Of a stretch of 64,000 nucleotides of DNA, positions 46,823 through 59,046 are shown one piece after another. This DNA comes from Nemophila menziesii (lineage: Eukaryota; Streptophyta; Magnoliopsida; Boraginales; Hydrophyllaceae). The stretch spans positions 27,280,144-27,344,143 of the forward strand of contig JARWIR010000017.1 in assembly GCA_029959085.1 (NCBI GenBank). The letters are read 5' to 3'. Numbering within the stretch: the first letter of the stretch is position 1; each line of letters starts with the position of its first letter. A program made the position numbers and the translations under genes. The notes beneath the pieces are model-generated. The model had not been told where the DNA came from. It searched no databases and saw only the letters and a list, made by a program, of their open reading frames with translations.

Positions 46823-48609
46823 TGATGTCTCCCCATTTGTGATGATTTAATATTAATTGGAGACATCATTTTTAGTGTTTTAGGAAGTCTAGTAGTCGGT
46901 TTTATCATGTATTATTACACTTTCCTATTTCTTGTCTTGATTTAATGATTTATTATTTTTAGAGCATATTTGGTTTAATTGTGTGTTAATTGTGAATATT
47001 TTAAGATATATATGGTGATTAATTAGATGCCAAATCAATTCTAAGAGATAAAGGAAAGAAGATATGCATGGAAATTGGAGATAAAGGAAAGAAATATTAT
47101 AAAGGAAAAGATGTTGCCAAGTAAATTTGAAATTCACCAGCCCCGTTCAAAGAAGTGATTATAACTCAAAATTGGTTAGGAATATGGAAGAATGGTCTAA
47201 ACCAAAGTTGTAGAGCTTTCCGAGATGATCGATTTCGACATAAAGAACGCGTCATTTGGATAAGTATTGGATAAGGCCCTGTTTGGTTCGTGAAAATAAT
47301 GGGTATTTTCTGTTTTCATTTTCTATATATTTGAAAATACTAATAAAAATGTGTTTGGCTAGAGAAAATGAAAACAGTTTTTTGGAAAATTAAATGAAAA
47401 CGGTTCTATATTGGAGAACGTGAAATCGACGTTTTCCATATTTTTTGAAAATTTTGAAAAGAAAATGAAAATCATATTCTGAAAGTATATTCTGAAAACA
47501 AAAACAGAAAATGTTTTCACAAACCAAACAGGGCCTTACATTTTCTATATTTTAGGGCTACGAATTTGAGTTGTGCTAGGAATCCAAGTTACTTGTCTTC
47601 CACTCCAATAAAACGAATTAGGGCTTCCAAGACACCTATAAATACACCCTCTTATCATTGTAAACATGTCCTTGCTCAGTGCCAAGTATAGACTTAGTCT
47701 TTGCTTGTATTTTCTCAGTTTTAAATATTAGCTTAGTCCTTTAATTTAATATTCATCCTTAGTATCAAGCTATTCATCCAAGAAGCAAGATGACCTGTAG
47801 AGGAAGACAAGAAGCAAGAAGTTGGAGAGTGACAAACTCCTCTTCTACATCTCTCCTTCTCTATATTTAGGGTAATTAGCTATAGATTTTTGGCTTCACC
47901 ATACTTCTAAGCTTTTATTCTGTAAGTTTTACTTTTAATTGTTGGGTTATTATTTTGTCTTAAATTCAAGAATACTATTTGTTATTTTAATTGATTTGAG
48001 CTTGGCGTATATTGTTATTATGTTCTTTGAATTATTATTTTAAGCCCTAGATTTGGACAATCTTAGGACTATTCTTAGTTATTGACAACACCACATAATC
48101 GTCTAGTGGTGACCCTACCTAGATAGCCATAAAGGTTTGATTTAACCACCAATCATTACTCAAGGTTTCTTTACCCAAGTTCCTTGGTAGTGGAGAGGTT
48201 GCTCCTAAGTCCACCCTGACGGGGGTTAGGTAGAATTTAGAATCCCGGTTAATATATAATGCTCAATTCACTCTAAGGTTAGAATAACAACTTACTAATA
48301 AACTCATATTAGTGACCCTAATTTATCTGACTTACATTCAAATTTATTTATCTTCATTCTTATTTATTATTTATTCATATCAGATAATTATTCATCTTAT
48401 TATATTTTGTTATAAACATCTAAATTCATCTACGCTTATTGAATACAAGTAGATCTAACGGATCAAATCCCTGCGAACGAACTTTTCTTATCAGCTAAAC
48501 TTGCAAACGATCTGTAATACTTGCAGTGAGTTTCTCGTGGTAGTCAATGGTGTGTACTTTATTATTATCTTTATTTATCTGTTTATTTATCACACCTTTG
48601 CCCCCACCA
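46823..48609 (+). mobile_element. Solo LTR of the Athila-1 family, containing a MITE
   Basis: Begins TGATGTCTCC and ends CCACCA, with the perfect TSD GCTAT at 46818-46822 and 48610-48614. Without the MITE (263 bp plus a TA) it is about 1.52 kb, matching the 1,529-bp LTR of Athila-1, from which it is well diverged. TATA box ACCTATAAATACACC at about 47634-47648. The lack of any internal region between the TSDs makes it a solo LTR, the usual product of recombination between the two LTRs of one element. Confidence 0.85.
47274..47536. mobile_element. 263-bp MITE with long inverted ends
   Basis: Left end AGGCCCTGTTTGGTTCGTGAAAA-like, right end its inverse (GTTTTCACAAACC... to CAGGGCCT); bounded by TA at 47272-47273 and 47537-47538. 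AT-rich with repeated GAAAA-type motifs inside. TA as TSD fits Tc1/mariner, but the terminal sequence is also used by other MITE groups, so the superfamily is open. Confidence 0.75.
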
Positions 48610-48614
48610 GCTAT

Positions 48615-49618
48615 CCTGAGAAACTAGGGACCCATCACGGGTGACCCTACAAATTTTTTGGATGTAATTGGTTCCTACCTATTGACTACTATGTTAGTCA
48701 CGACCTTCTGGTTCACTAGCGCACACCGAGCACTTATATCCTAGGTATGTAATTAAACCCCCCTCCCGGACAATATTTTAACTACTATAACTAACTTATA
48801 CTTGAACAAGGTATAAATAACAAAGCAAAAAGAAATAATAAAAAATAATCGAGTTGCACTTATTTAAATATAAATATGCTAAGTTCATACACTATGCAAT
48901 TCTCAAGCACAAAAGGGTTTAGCTCATGTTGAAATACTGGAAATTAAGAATCAAAATTATGAAAATCATTCTTAAAACTAAAAACAGAATAAAAGTACTC
49001 TAATGGTTGAGGTGAAACGAGTTCCAGATGATGCAAAATGGTGGAGTTGTTGTTAAAAGCCCTCCCTTCTTCTCTTCCTTAGCTCCAGACATGTAAATTC
49101 TTTTGAAATATGAAGTCGTGTGTATTTTCTAGCTTATAAGAGGTATTTATATGGTCCAAAAACATTTTATGTCCATATGGGCCCCCTTTGTGAGGTTTAA
49201 AAGGCCCAACCCGTTTTTACTTATTGTTGGTAAACTTTCAGTCACTGTGGGAGAATCTCCATAACACTCTCGTCTTAAATCCAAATCAACTTCTTTCACC
49301 TCTCACGCAACACTGACTTCAAACTCTTTCCAAATCAAAAGGAATTCAGTCAAATTTTATCACCAATTATTCGTGGTGACGGAAACAAGTTACGTCAAGA
49401 CTTTGCTCGTAAACACTCAAATTATTCCAAAGTGACTTTTTGCTCTCTTTTACACCTTGTCTTGGGATTGTATTTGACTTCTTGACTTCTCCATATCATC
49501 TTGGGATTCCATGTCAACATACCTTAAGGCTACACACTAAACACACGACTAAAGCACAAAAGGCTTTAAAAAAGTAGTAATAATCCCTAAATGAGATAAG
49601 AAAGTAAGAAATGGAAAA
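48615..49618 (-). repeat. Athila-like LTR, outer segment
   Basis: Homologous to 44590-45308 over its right part. Followed by ATACTAGGGAATAACCCC, a polypurine-like region on the minus strand, as after the copy ending at 45308. Confidence 0.5.
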
Positions 49619-49654
49619 TACTAGGGAATAACCCCTCTCTTAGGTCCACTAATT

Positions 49655-49725
49655 TTTTTTTCAGAGGCGTTGCCCCGTACCTCCTTGGCCCCCTAACAAA
49701 AATTCCTGACTCCGTCCCTGGTTTC
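49655..49725. mobile_element. Relic of a hAT-like MITE end (weak)
   Basis: GGCCCCCTAACAAAAATTC, then CTGACTCCGTCCCTG at 49706-49720, resembles the inner end of the MITE at 969-1431. Only one end is clear, with no TSD. Confidence 0.35.
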
Positions 49726-50030
49726 AGACGTCGAATAACTCGACTATTGTTCGTAACCGAAATTTATGTAGGTGCTTGGGTTTTCATCCTCATGGTTGTG
49801 TTTATAGTCTTGTAGGTGGATATGAGATAGAATGAGGTCAGTTTGAATGATGTGTCATTTTTGAAAATAATATCAGTTTGGATGATGTATCGCTTGTAAG
49901 TTTGTTTGTTGGTAAAAATGTTTTTTAATAAAGAAAAGTATAACTAGGGTAATAACAATGATTTTAATAATATAATAATTCTTTTGAATCGTTGAAAGTT
50001 GAATGGTCTTATGTAAAGAATGTTTACAGA
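49726..50030. other. Spacer left of LINE-C
   Basis: No gene. The last 20 bases (GTAAAGAATGTTTACAGA) match the region at 58331-58349, which reads through to the sequence found right of LINE-C. Confidence 0.5.
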
Positions 50031-50082
50031 TTTTTTTTTCCAAAGCATTAATATATAGATAGATAGAAGAAACGGTTACAAG

Positions 50083-53000
50083 TTACTCTACCCCTATCGG
50101 GTCAATGTCCGTACTAAAGATAGATGCTAACTGGGGAGGGATACAGACATCCCAGTTGCCAGACAAATTGCTTAAAAGCTGTTGTTTGGCAACCCAGTCA
50201 GCCGCAAGATTCTTACTCCTAGAAATAAGAGTAAAAGAAGGACTCGAAAGTTCCGCCAAAAAATAAATATTACAGACGATGTTTTTTAATAGAATGATTA
50301 GAAACAAGTAATCCTGAAGAAAGGGGCTTCATGATTTGTTCCGCATCATTCTCTATAATTACGCTTCCAAAAGGGTAATCTAATGCCATCTCAGTTGCTT
50401 TAAGGATCCCCGTGGCTTCTGCTTCTAACACTGAATCTGTCTCGATATTCCAACTTTTACCTGTAACAAATTCACCATTAGAGTTTCTTACTAAACATGC
50501 GATAGCAGACCTTTTATCCGAGAAAGCCGCATCGCAGTTTATTTTAAACTTATTAGGGGGTGGTTTTTTCCATTTTTCTTTAAATTTTCCATTTTTGTTA
50601 GGGTTGTTGTTAGTGGTATGAATTAAGGGTTGAATAGTAATAACTTCTTCATTCATTTTATCCATGAAGTTAATGTCATTAGGGTTAGTGATATTAAAAT
50701 ATTCTTTCCAAGCTTCAATGGAACTATTGATAGTTCTTATAGGATCACAATTTTTTCCATTATAAATAAAATTGTTTCGACTTTTCTAAATTTGCCAAAG
50801 TATGGTACAAATGAGTTCAAGTATTCTATCCTTTTTTATCAAATTTAGAGGTAATTTGTTGGACATAGTTCAAAATCCATTGATCTATTCTATTAGTGCT
50901 ATCATTATCTGATTTTATATTAAGGGGGCTAGAGAACCATACACATTTGGCCCAAGGGCATCTAAAGAGCATGTGTTCCAGAGTTTCAATATTATTGTTA
51001 CAAATTTTGCAAAGATTTGTGTCACTAAATTTTCTATTAAAAAGATTTTCTTCAGTGGGAAGTAGATTTCTAATATTTCTCCATATAAAATTTCTAATCT
51101 TGGTTGGGGTTTCCAAAAGCCAGATTAGATTCCAGAGGTCTTTACCCCTAGTGATAAATATAGTTGGTGTACTTTGATTCTTAACCATATCTTTGTGATT
51201 TTCTTCCTTTTTTAGTTTATGGTAAGTTTCTTTAACAGTATAGATTCCATTTTTGCAGAAATTAATACAAATTAGATCTTCACATTCTATTTTAGGAATA
51301 ATCATATTTTCTATCTTATCACTAATATCTTTTTGGTAGATATTTCTAACCAGATTAGTGTTCCAAGTTTTATCTTCTTTCATAAGGTGTATAACCTTTG
51401 TTATAGTATTATCATTAGGTTTAATAATGCTATTGTTGTTATTAATCCAATTATGTTCATGTAGTTTAATATTAATTCCATTTCCTATTTTCCATTTGAT
51501 TTCATTCTCAAAAGTTCCTCTGCCTATTAAAATACTTCTCCAACCCCAAGAGGGTGAGCTTCCTAACTTAGCTTCTAAAAAGTCACAATTGTGAAAATAT
51601 TTACCCTTTAGAAGTTTATAAAGCAAAGATTCTTTTTTATTTGCAATGTTCCATGCTTGTTTGCCTAAGAGTGCTTTGTTCATTAGGTGTAGGTCTCTAA
51701 AACCCAAACCCCCTTCAAATTTAGATAAGGTCAAAAGATCCCATTTAGCCCAATGAATTCTTTTTTTGCCTTTGTCACCCCACCAAAATTGTGCAATGAT
51801 AGAGTGTATTTGATTAATTATATTTTTGGGAAAGATAAAGTTTGACATCATATAATTTGGTAAGCTTTGAATGATAGCTTTTTTAAGAATTTCTTTACCT
51901 CCTTCAGAAAGAAAGAGTGTTTTCCAATTTTCTAGTCTTTGCAAAACTTTATCAATTAGGAATTGAAGGTCTTTAGATTTAGATCTTGTCCATTCTGTAG
52001 GAATACCCAAATAATTACCAATATTATGAGTTTTTTTCATGTTTAGTCTTTTAGTCATAGCCTTTTGAAGAAAGAAAGGTGTATTAGGGCTAAAGATAAC
52101 TCCACATTTATTGAGATTTAGGCAGAGACCTGTCCCATTTTTATAAATGTTCATAATTTCAATAAATGATTGTATCTCAATATTCTCTGCATTGAGAAAA
52201 AATAGGCTGTCATCAGCAAAAAGGAGATGAGTTATTTCAGGGCATTTATTACCAATTTTGATGCCTTTAATTAATTCTTTTTCTTTTTTATCCCTTACAA
52301 GATCATTTAGGGTTTGGGTTATAAGGCAGAAAATTAAAGGAGATAGGGGATCTCCTTGACTTATACCTCTAGTTTTTTTTTTTTAGATGTATGGGTGTCC
52401 GGGCCAGCTTACGCGCACCACGACTATTTCCATAGGAAATATACACGCCTCCTCATGCATACTCCCATTTAATCATTACAAAGTAGGTTACAGAGGTAAT
52501 ACAAAGCATTAGTTTCCTAACCCAATCTTTATTAAAACCCATTTTAATCATGAGGTCATGTAGAAAGTCCCATTCAACATATTCATAGGCCTTTTGAATA
52601 TCAGCTTTGATAGCTATCATATATTTCTTTGTTGTTTTCCTTCTTTTGATATGGGTAATTAATTCATGTGCTATAATAGTGTTTTCTTGAATGACTCTAT
52701 CAGGCATAAAAGCACTTTGTTTTTCACCTACTAGTAAATTCATGTGAGGTTGTAGTCTATTAACTAAAATTCTTGCTATAATCTTATAAATAAAATTAGA
52801 GCAACTTATGGGTCTATAGTGTTTAATATTAGTAGGTTTACTGATTTTTGGGATAAGGGTGATTATAGTCTGATTAATATCATTTAAATCCCCTTGAATG
52901 TTCCAGAAGTTATTAATAACTCTCATAATATCCAGTTTAATAATTTCCCAGTAGTGTCTAAAGAAATTTCCATTATAGCCATCAGGTCCTGGTGCCTTAT

Positions 53001-54344
53001 TAGGTCCCAAATCCCATGTAGCTTTTTTGACTTCCTCCTCATTAATGGGTTTATTGATGAGGTCAGCTATTTTTGCATCCAGTTTAGTGGTAATGATATC
53101 AAGTGTTCTTTTGTAGTCCCTAGGGCCCACAAATGTAAAGATATTATTAAAATAGCTAGTGATTTCATTGTTAAAATCATTATTGTTATCTAGCCAATCT
53201 CCATTATCATTGGTTATATTAGTGATCTTATTTCTGCTTCTTCTTTCTTTAGTACAAGCATGATAGTACTTTGTGTTTTTCTCACCCTTTTCTAACCATA
53301 AATTTCTAGATCTAGTTTTCCAAAAGGCTTCTTCTCTTTTCCAGGTTTCATCTAATTCTTTAATAGTTGAGTTATACTCATCCCAATTGAAGTTGGGTAT
53401 GTTTGAATTAGAGATAATTGCTAATTTTTTGATAAGTTTATCAATTTGGATTTTATTGTTACCAAATTTTTTCCTATTCCAATCCCTTAATGCCAAGCTA
53501 CATTTTTTGAATTTGTAGTTAATGACACTATTAGGGTTACCCCTTAGGGTTTTGAATTCATACCAGACTTTTTTTATAATATTGAGACAATCAATGTCTG
53601 TTGTCCAAAAAAATTCAAAGTAGAATCTTATTTTTTTATGATTAATAATCTTATCATGATGTAATACAAGGGGCAGTGATCAAAGCCTATAGCAGGTATA
53701 ATAGATGTCCAAGCATTAGGGAAAAGGGTATCCCAGATGGTATTATGAAGGGTTCTATCAAGAATAGCCTTAATAGTTTTATTATTGGATCTTTTGTTAG
53801 TCCAAGTGAATTTACAGCCATAAGAAGTAGTTTCTTCTAATTTTTGGTAATTTATAAAATTATTGAAATTTTTTGTGGATTTTTTTAGGCAAACCTTACC
53901 TCCTAATTTTTCATTAAGAAGCCTAATGCAATTAAAATCCCCTAAGATAGCCTAAGCAAAATTTTGGGGGTTTAATTTATTTAAAAAATTAAGACTTAAC
54001 TCTTTTTTATTATTATAGGGGCTCAAGTACACATAAGTATAAAATATGGGGTTGTTTTTATCATTATACAAAGATGTGTGTATAAAATATTCATTACTTT
54101 TTATAACATTAATTTTCAGACCATTATTCACAAATAAAGCCAAACCCCCTTTTATCCCACAAGGCTCAACCGTGTGAATCAGTTTCATATCAAGTTTAAT
54201 AGCAAGATTATTAAGCAAATTGAAACCATTTTTCGTTTCAGATAAGAAGAGTACCTCCGGTCTGCGTTTGGAGCAGAGGTCCCGTATTGCCTGGACTGTC
54301 AGTGGATTGCCAATTCCCTGGCAGTTCCAGGTGATTTGGATCAT
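50083..54344 (-). pseudogene. LINE-C ORF2: endonuclease, RT, zf-RVT, RNase H
   Basis: Endonuclease from ATG 54344: MIQITWNCQGIGNPL, LFLSETKNGF (catalytic Glu kept), then a single in-frame TAG at about 53955, then AILGDFN. The usual SDH near the endonuclease end reads FDH. RT: KAPGPDGYNGNFF, LITLIPKI, KADIQKAYEYVEW (motif A, as in LINE-B). The frame is broken at about 52460 by a SINE fragment, then TRGISQGDPLSPL and LLFADDSLFF (FADD intact). zf-RVT: LCKICNNNIETLEHMLFRC. RNase H at 50083-50665: INCDAAFSDK and a KNLAADWVAK ending, with a frame change near 50290. Close to intact but inactive as it stands. Confidence 0.9.
52373..52463 (-). mobile_element. 5'-truncated Au-like SINE inside LINE-C RT
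   Basis: On the minus strand it starts at GTATGCATGAGG and ends GCTGGCCCGGACACCCA, then a 12-A tail. Only the 3' half of the SINE is present, with no A or B box. It lies between VTYFVMI and TRGISQGDP, replacing about nine codons seen in LINE-B, so insertion came with a small target deletion or later loss. No TSD was found. Confidence 0.75.
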
Positions 54345-54385
54345 TGATGACGATGGAGTTGATTGGGCTCAACTCCAGAAGGACT

Positions 54386-56544
54386 TTATGTATCATTCGT
54401 CGAATTGTCCTCTCCAATTTCATTCAATTGAGCAGCAGTTTCCATTAATTCTCCCTCGGCAGTAAATTCTTCTTCAAGGTTCAGAAAAGGTACGCTTTCA
54501 TCTTTGTGAGTGAATTGGTCGAAATTCTTTTTTCCAGTTTTCTTAATCAATTCCAAGCTTTCTTTTTCTTTTCGATCTAGACTTTTTTCGATTGAGATTT
54601 TTTGTTTATTTTTCGAATTCTTCTTCTCCCATATTGATTTGTATCGCATTTTGTCAGATTGGGAGATTTGATCTTCAATTCTAAAGCTATGGGCCATAGA
54701 CATGTGGATAGTCCAACTATCTTGATTGATTCTCTCTTTTACTCGATTAGCATAGTGAATTTTGGCTGAGTCTGAAAGGGAAGTGAATTTCTCCATGCTG
54801 TAATTAAATAACTCCGAGTTGTCTATTCTCTCCTTGTTGATACAGTTTTGAATAATGTTTTCTTTTTCTGCAGGTAAATCTTGGTTATGGTAATTGAAGT
54901 TGCTTTGTGGTTTTTGGGATATAGTATCAGTGGTGTTTTGAAAAGCTTGTGTGACAATCGGGGTGTAAAGGATTGAAGTTTTGGTTGGTGTTGGTGTAAA
55001 AGGAGTTGAAGGGAGTGAAACAATTGTGGGTGAAGGTATAATTTGATCATGAGGGGCAATGTCCTGATGTAAGTTAGGAATTGGATTAGGGCTATCTGAT
55101 ATATGATTGGTAAGTAGTTTATGTTTGTATAAGGGATTTATAGGAGTAACAGATATGTTGGTGATGAAACAGTATTAGGTGTAGAAACAGATGATGATGG
55201 GGTTGCAGTTTTAGGGGTTATGGTGGATTTATTTGAGGGTGGTGGTATTGGGGTTTTGAGTATATCAGAATAGGTAGGTTTAGTGGGAGGTTCACGTGGT
55301 GGTGATGATGAATTAGCATTTAGATTTTTCTGTGGAGCAGTAGAGTTAGCTACACTATGTTGAGGATGATCTTCTTGACAACTTTGTTGAGCTTGTATAA
55401 GTTGAATATTGTGTTGTATTTCCTTACTTCTTTTTTGCGTATTATCAGCCATAGTATATTCCATAGTACTAACTGATTCTTGTTGATTAGGGATGAGCTG
55501 GATTGGAGTAGCTTGAGGTGTAATAAGCTGAGGTGGAGGATGCTGAGGTGGAGAAAGCTGAGGTGGGATAAGTACAGCCGAGGTGGTCCCTATTTGAGCA
55601 GGTAGAGAAAAGTAAAGCACCTTTTCTTTTTCATTCTTTCTATTATCCATTGGATAATGATTTTGTTTAGTAGCATTAAATGTAAAGAGATTTTGTTCAA
55701 AACAAATCTCTTTAACTTTTTTGCTTTTACTTACTTCAGGCTGATTTTGTGGGTGATTTGACTTCTTGTTGACAGGATAAAGATTTGCTTTTGCCGAGGG
55801 ACCCACTTTTGATTTTCCACGGGTTTTGCTTGAGTGTTCTTCCATGGAGTTTTGAGTTCTTGTTAAGATTTTGACATGTCCACCAAGGTGAGGGGTCACT
55901 CTATGGGGGTCTTCACAATTTTTGTCTTCATGATCAAATAAACCACATTTATAACAAATTTGACCTATATCTTCGTATTTCATCCTAATCCACTTGGAGG
56001 TATGAATATTGATCCAGAAATTAAACCCTGCAACTATAGGGCGATTGATTTCCCAGTCTATTCTTACCCTTGTAAAAGTGAGGTCTGTAACTTTCTTTTC
56101 CTTAGGTAGATGGACTTCATGGACCTTCCCAATATCATGAAGCATCTCAGAGATGCTTTTAGTGTTCAAAACAGTAGTTGGAAGACCATAAAGCCTTAAC
56201 CATAGAGTGGTATGAGTTACCTTAGAGTTAGCTTCATATTCTTTCAAAGCACAGTGCTTCCTCATAATAGTCCAAGGTCTCATACTCCAAACTCTAGCTT
56301 TGTCTTCTTCATTGTCGAAAATTAGGATGCATTCATTATGACCAAGTCTTTGAGTTTGAACCTTGCCTTTAATGCCCAAATGTCTTTGAATATGATTCCT
56401 CATGAAACCAAACTTCATGAGTTCTTTGTTGAGCACTTTGGCTATGAGCTTATGTTCCTCACTTTCTTGTTAGTAATTAGCACTTTCAAGTGAAAGTGAT
56501 ACTCCATTCTTTGCATTAGGATGACTAATAGCATAAAATTTCAT
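54386..56544 (-). pseudogene. LINE-C ORF1 (DUF4283-like, CCHC knuckle)
   Basis: A start ATG at 56544 leads into a frame with one in-frame TAA (about 56470), then 56436-55138 is open. A DUF4283-like domain is recognisable (DKARVWSMRPWTIMRKH, TTLWLRLYGLPTTVLN), followed by a CCHC knuckle CYKCGLFDHEDKNC (C-x2-C-x4-H-x4-C) near 55910-55950. A Gln/Pro/Ser-rich region follows, then frame changes near 55100 and 54800; the C-terminal part (54796-54386) is Lys/Glu-rich. ORF1 of L1 binds RNA and forms particles with ORF2. It ends 41 nt before the ORF2 ATG. Confidence 0.85.
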
Positions 56545-56860
56545 TTTGCAGGAGAGTTTAATGCCAATGATAAGTGTAGTCTTAAAGACTTTAAAGGTAG
56601 AGAAATAAATGAAGTGTGGGACTGTTTTGAAGATGCCACTGGAATGTTAAAAAAGGATGGATAGGAAGAGAAAAAAACTGGAGAAAAGGAGAAAAACAGG
56701 TAGCAGGAAGCAGAAATCTTCAAGAGTATGAAGATTCGGCTGATAGAAGGTTAAGAAAACCGAATTTGGATGAGTTGAGGCTGAAAAGGATTTTTAAAAG
56801 TTGGAGGGAGGAAGGAGAGGGTTTGAGAGAGAAAACATTTTTGAGTTGAATTTTTACAGA

Positions 56861-57000
56861 TCTAATAAATCATAAATTATAAGAACGAAAATTATAAAAT
56901 GTAAAAGATATAATAAAAATTATAAAATTGAATATAATAAAATAAACACATATGATTCTTCATTACATATGTGTATATATAGAGTATTCATCTTCTTGAC
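56861..57000. repeat. Partial copy of the LTR-like repeat at 58320-58665
   Basis: TCTAATAAATCATAAATTA and the following 100 bp match 58348-58500 with changes. It is the right flank of LINE-C. Confidence 0.65.
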
Positions 57001-57036
57001 CCTCGAGATTCAGATTAGTAGTTGTAGTGCCAATTA

Positions 57037-57288
57037 TTCTTTCTATTTCTAAAAGATTTGTCATATTTATTTTTACACACAAATTAAAAAATATCATTTA
57101 TTATCCATGTGATTACTAAAATGTCTTCTATAAAGTCTTAAATATTTATTAGGAACATATATTATAATATTTAATTCAGGATAAAAATGATATAAATAAT
57201 AAAAAAGTGTCTTGATTTTCTAAAGTGACAGCTTTTCTGGAACAACTATTTTTTAGTATAAGTGAAAACCTTTAAAGAACGGAGGGAG
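57037..57288. mobile_element. Stowaway-like MITE
   Basis: The right end, read inward, is CTCCCTCCGTTCTTTAAAG. The left end, TTCTTTCTATTTCTAAAAG, is a weaker match. TA at 57035-57036 and 57289-57290. 252 bp, non-coding. Confidence 0.6.
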
Positions 57289-57349
57289 TACTTTAATTTC
57301 ACCACACACGAAAAGAGATTTGAGAATTTTTTCAATTCAATCATATATT

Positions 57350-57740
57350 TTTTTTGTCGATGAGAAACCACACTAACTTATCTAAAACTCTTATAAATAT
57401 TAATAAGGAAATTATTATAAGCAATAAGCGAAAAGTCTCTCCTGTTGGATAAATCTAAGTTCTTTCTTATGCATTTTTCCAATCCATCAGCAGTAGAATT
57501 ATATCTTCTTTCAATATGGACAACTTTCCAATAGGAAGACTGACCTAACCATTTTCTAACTTCCGATAGAATAAGTTTAAGACTCCAATGAAGTCCGATC
57601 AGACCCAAGATTCCTTGAACTAATTCAAGGTTGTCAGATTAAAACTAAACTCTTTTACTAGAAAGGTCTTTACAAGACCTCATGGCCATAATTAAGGCCC
57701 AAGCTTCTCCTACAACGAAAGAAAAATTGAACACATATAT
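57350..57740 (-). pseudogene. LINE 3' fragment: RNase H C-terminal half
   Basis: On the minus strand: GEAWALIMAMRSCKD, SDNLELVQGI, then VVHIERRYNSTADGLEKC, then a T-run at 57349-57356 (A-tail). These are the second and third motifs of plant LINE RNase H. It is 5'-truncated and carries stops near 57640. Confidence 0.8.
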
Positions 57741-58319
57741 TGTATCCAATTTTTTTAAGAAGTATTATAAATGCTGAAAAGCATGATATAAATACTTTAA
57801 AACTTTGACCTCTATATCCCGCATAATATTTAAATGAAACTTTTCTATAATATTTTTTTCATATAGTTATTGGGTTTGTTTATCTCAAATTTCTCGAAAC
57901 AAATTGTGCATTCGTTAGTGAATGTTTGTCCATTCATTTTATCAATAGGTTCTTCAATATCTTCAGCATAAGGTTCATCAACAAATCTTGAATCTATTGA
58001 AATAATATTATAACTTGGGCAAATATTCTTGATTCTTCAAAACAAGAGGAGTATATAAATCATTGACATGTGGATCAGGCGACTTTCGTTGATCATAAAT
58101 ATATTGGAGGATTTTTTCAAAATTTTAACTGTATTTTCCATGGATGTGAGTCTTCTTTCAACTGGTATATACTTTCCTTCAATTGATTTAAACTTTTTCT
58201 TCAATGGATTTGAACTTTTTATCAACGAATTTGAATTATTGAGATGAAGCATCTTGAAATTGTTTTAGGATATCATTCAACCATTTCAATCGATATTACA
58301 TAACATTTCACAATAAAAA
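57741..58319. other. AT-rich spacer, no supported gene
   Basis: Short degenerate repeats of TTCAA.TGGATTTGAACTTTTTATC type at 58150-58240. A 71-codon minus-strand frame (58037-58252) covers them and is probably chance. Confidence 0.4.
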
Positions 58320-58665
58320 TACCAAATTTGTAATGAATCTTTACGAATCTAATAAATCATAAATTACGAGAATGAAAATCACATAATGTAAAAGGCAGAA
58401 AATGAAAATATAGAATTGAATACAATAAATAAATACTAATAATTTTTCTCAATGATTCTCTTAATTACATGTGTGTCTTTATATAGGTCTTCATTCATCT
58501 TGACTGTTACAATAACAACATATATAATTTATAAAATATTTCTTGTTTGGGTTGGATTTCTATTCTCTTTTCTGATGTTTTATAACACAACATACACCCT
58601 AGAGAGAAAGCAGAGAAGATTAGAGTATTTCCTCCTAAATCTTTTGATTTAGCGCCTATCTAACA
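58320..58665 (-). repeat. LTR-like repeat, possibly a solo LTR or LTR fragment
   Basis: On the minus strand it starts TGTTAGATAGGCGC; a TATA-like CCTATATAAAGAC is at about 58475-58487. A purine-rich AGGTGAGA lies just outside at the right. A partial copy lies at 56861-57000. The left end is uncertain. Confidence 0.45.
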
Positions 58666-59046
58666 TCTCACCTGGATACTCGCTCTAAATCAAGCAAGAA
58701 TCGACTCACATCTCCTAGAAAACTAGACCCTGAGATGTTTCTTTGGTACTTTTTGGAACCGCTTCCAAAAGACCTTTGGACCCCGTTGAATCCACGTCTC
58801 GGACAAATCCGAAGCTTCTAATCCTTGAGACCATGGATTACCTCACGCAATATAATGAATCTTCAGAGCGGAATTTCATTGATATTCCCTGGTCTTGTTC
58901 CCCTTTGGCTTGATTTATCACCTCACCTCCCAGCTGGAAAGAAAATCAACCATTTTCATGCGACTTGACAATTGATTGTGGTGTCTTAGTCAAAAGTAAA
59001 TTCCATTAAGACCGTACGCCAGTCAAAGATAGCTGCTAATTCTACA
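58666..59046. other. Spacer, nothing recognised
   Basis: Somewhat higher GC than the surroundings. No frame or repeat supported; it could be internal sequence of the LTR element whose repeat ends at 58665. Confidence 0.3.

Larger units (their letters stand above)
50031..56852 (-). mobile_element. LINE-C: near full-length L1 LINE with orthodox ORF1 and ORF2
   Basis: On the minus strand: 5' UTR (56852-56545), ORF1 (DUF4283-like domain and CCHC knuckle), ORF2 (endonuclease, RT, zf-RVT, RNase H) and an A-tail (T-run at 50031-50039). The TSD TTTACAGA is at 50023-50030 and 56853-56860. Length about 6.8 kb, including a 90-bp SINE fragment. The coding frames have few lesions compared with LINE-A and LINE-B. 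Confidence 0.85.
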
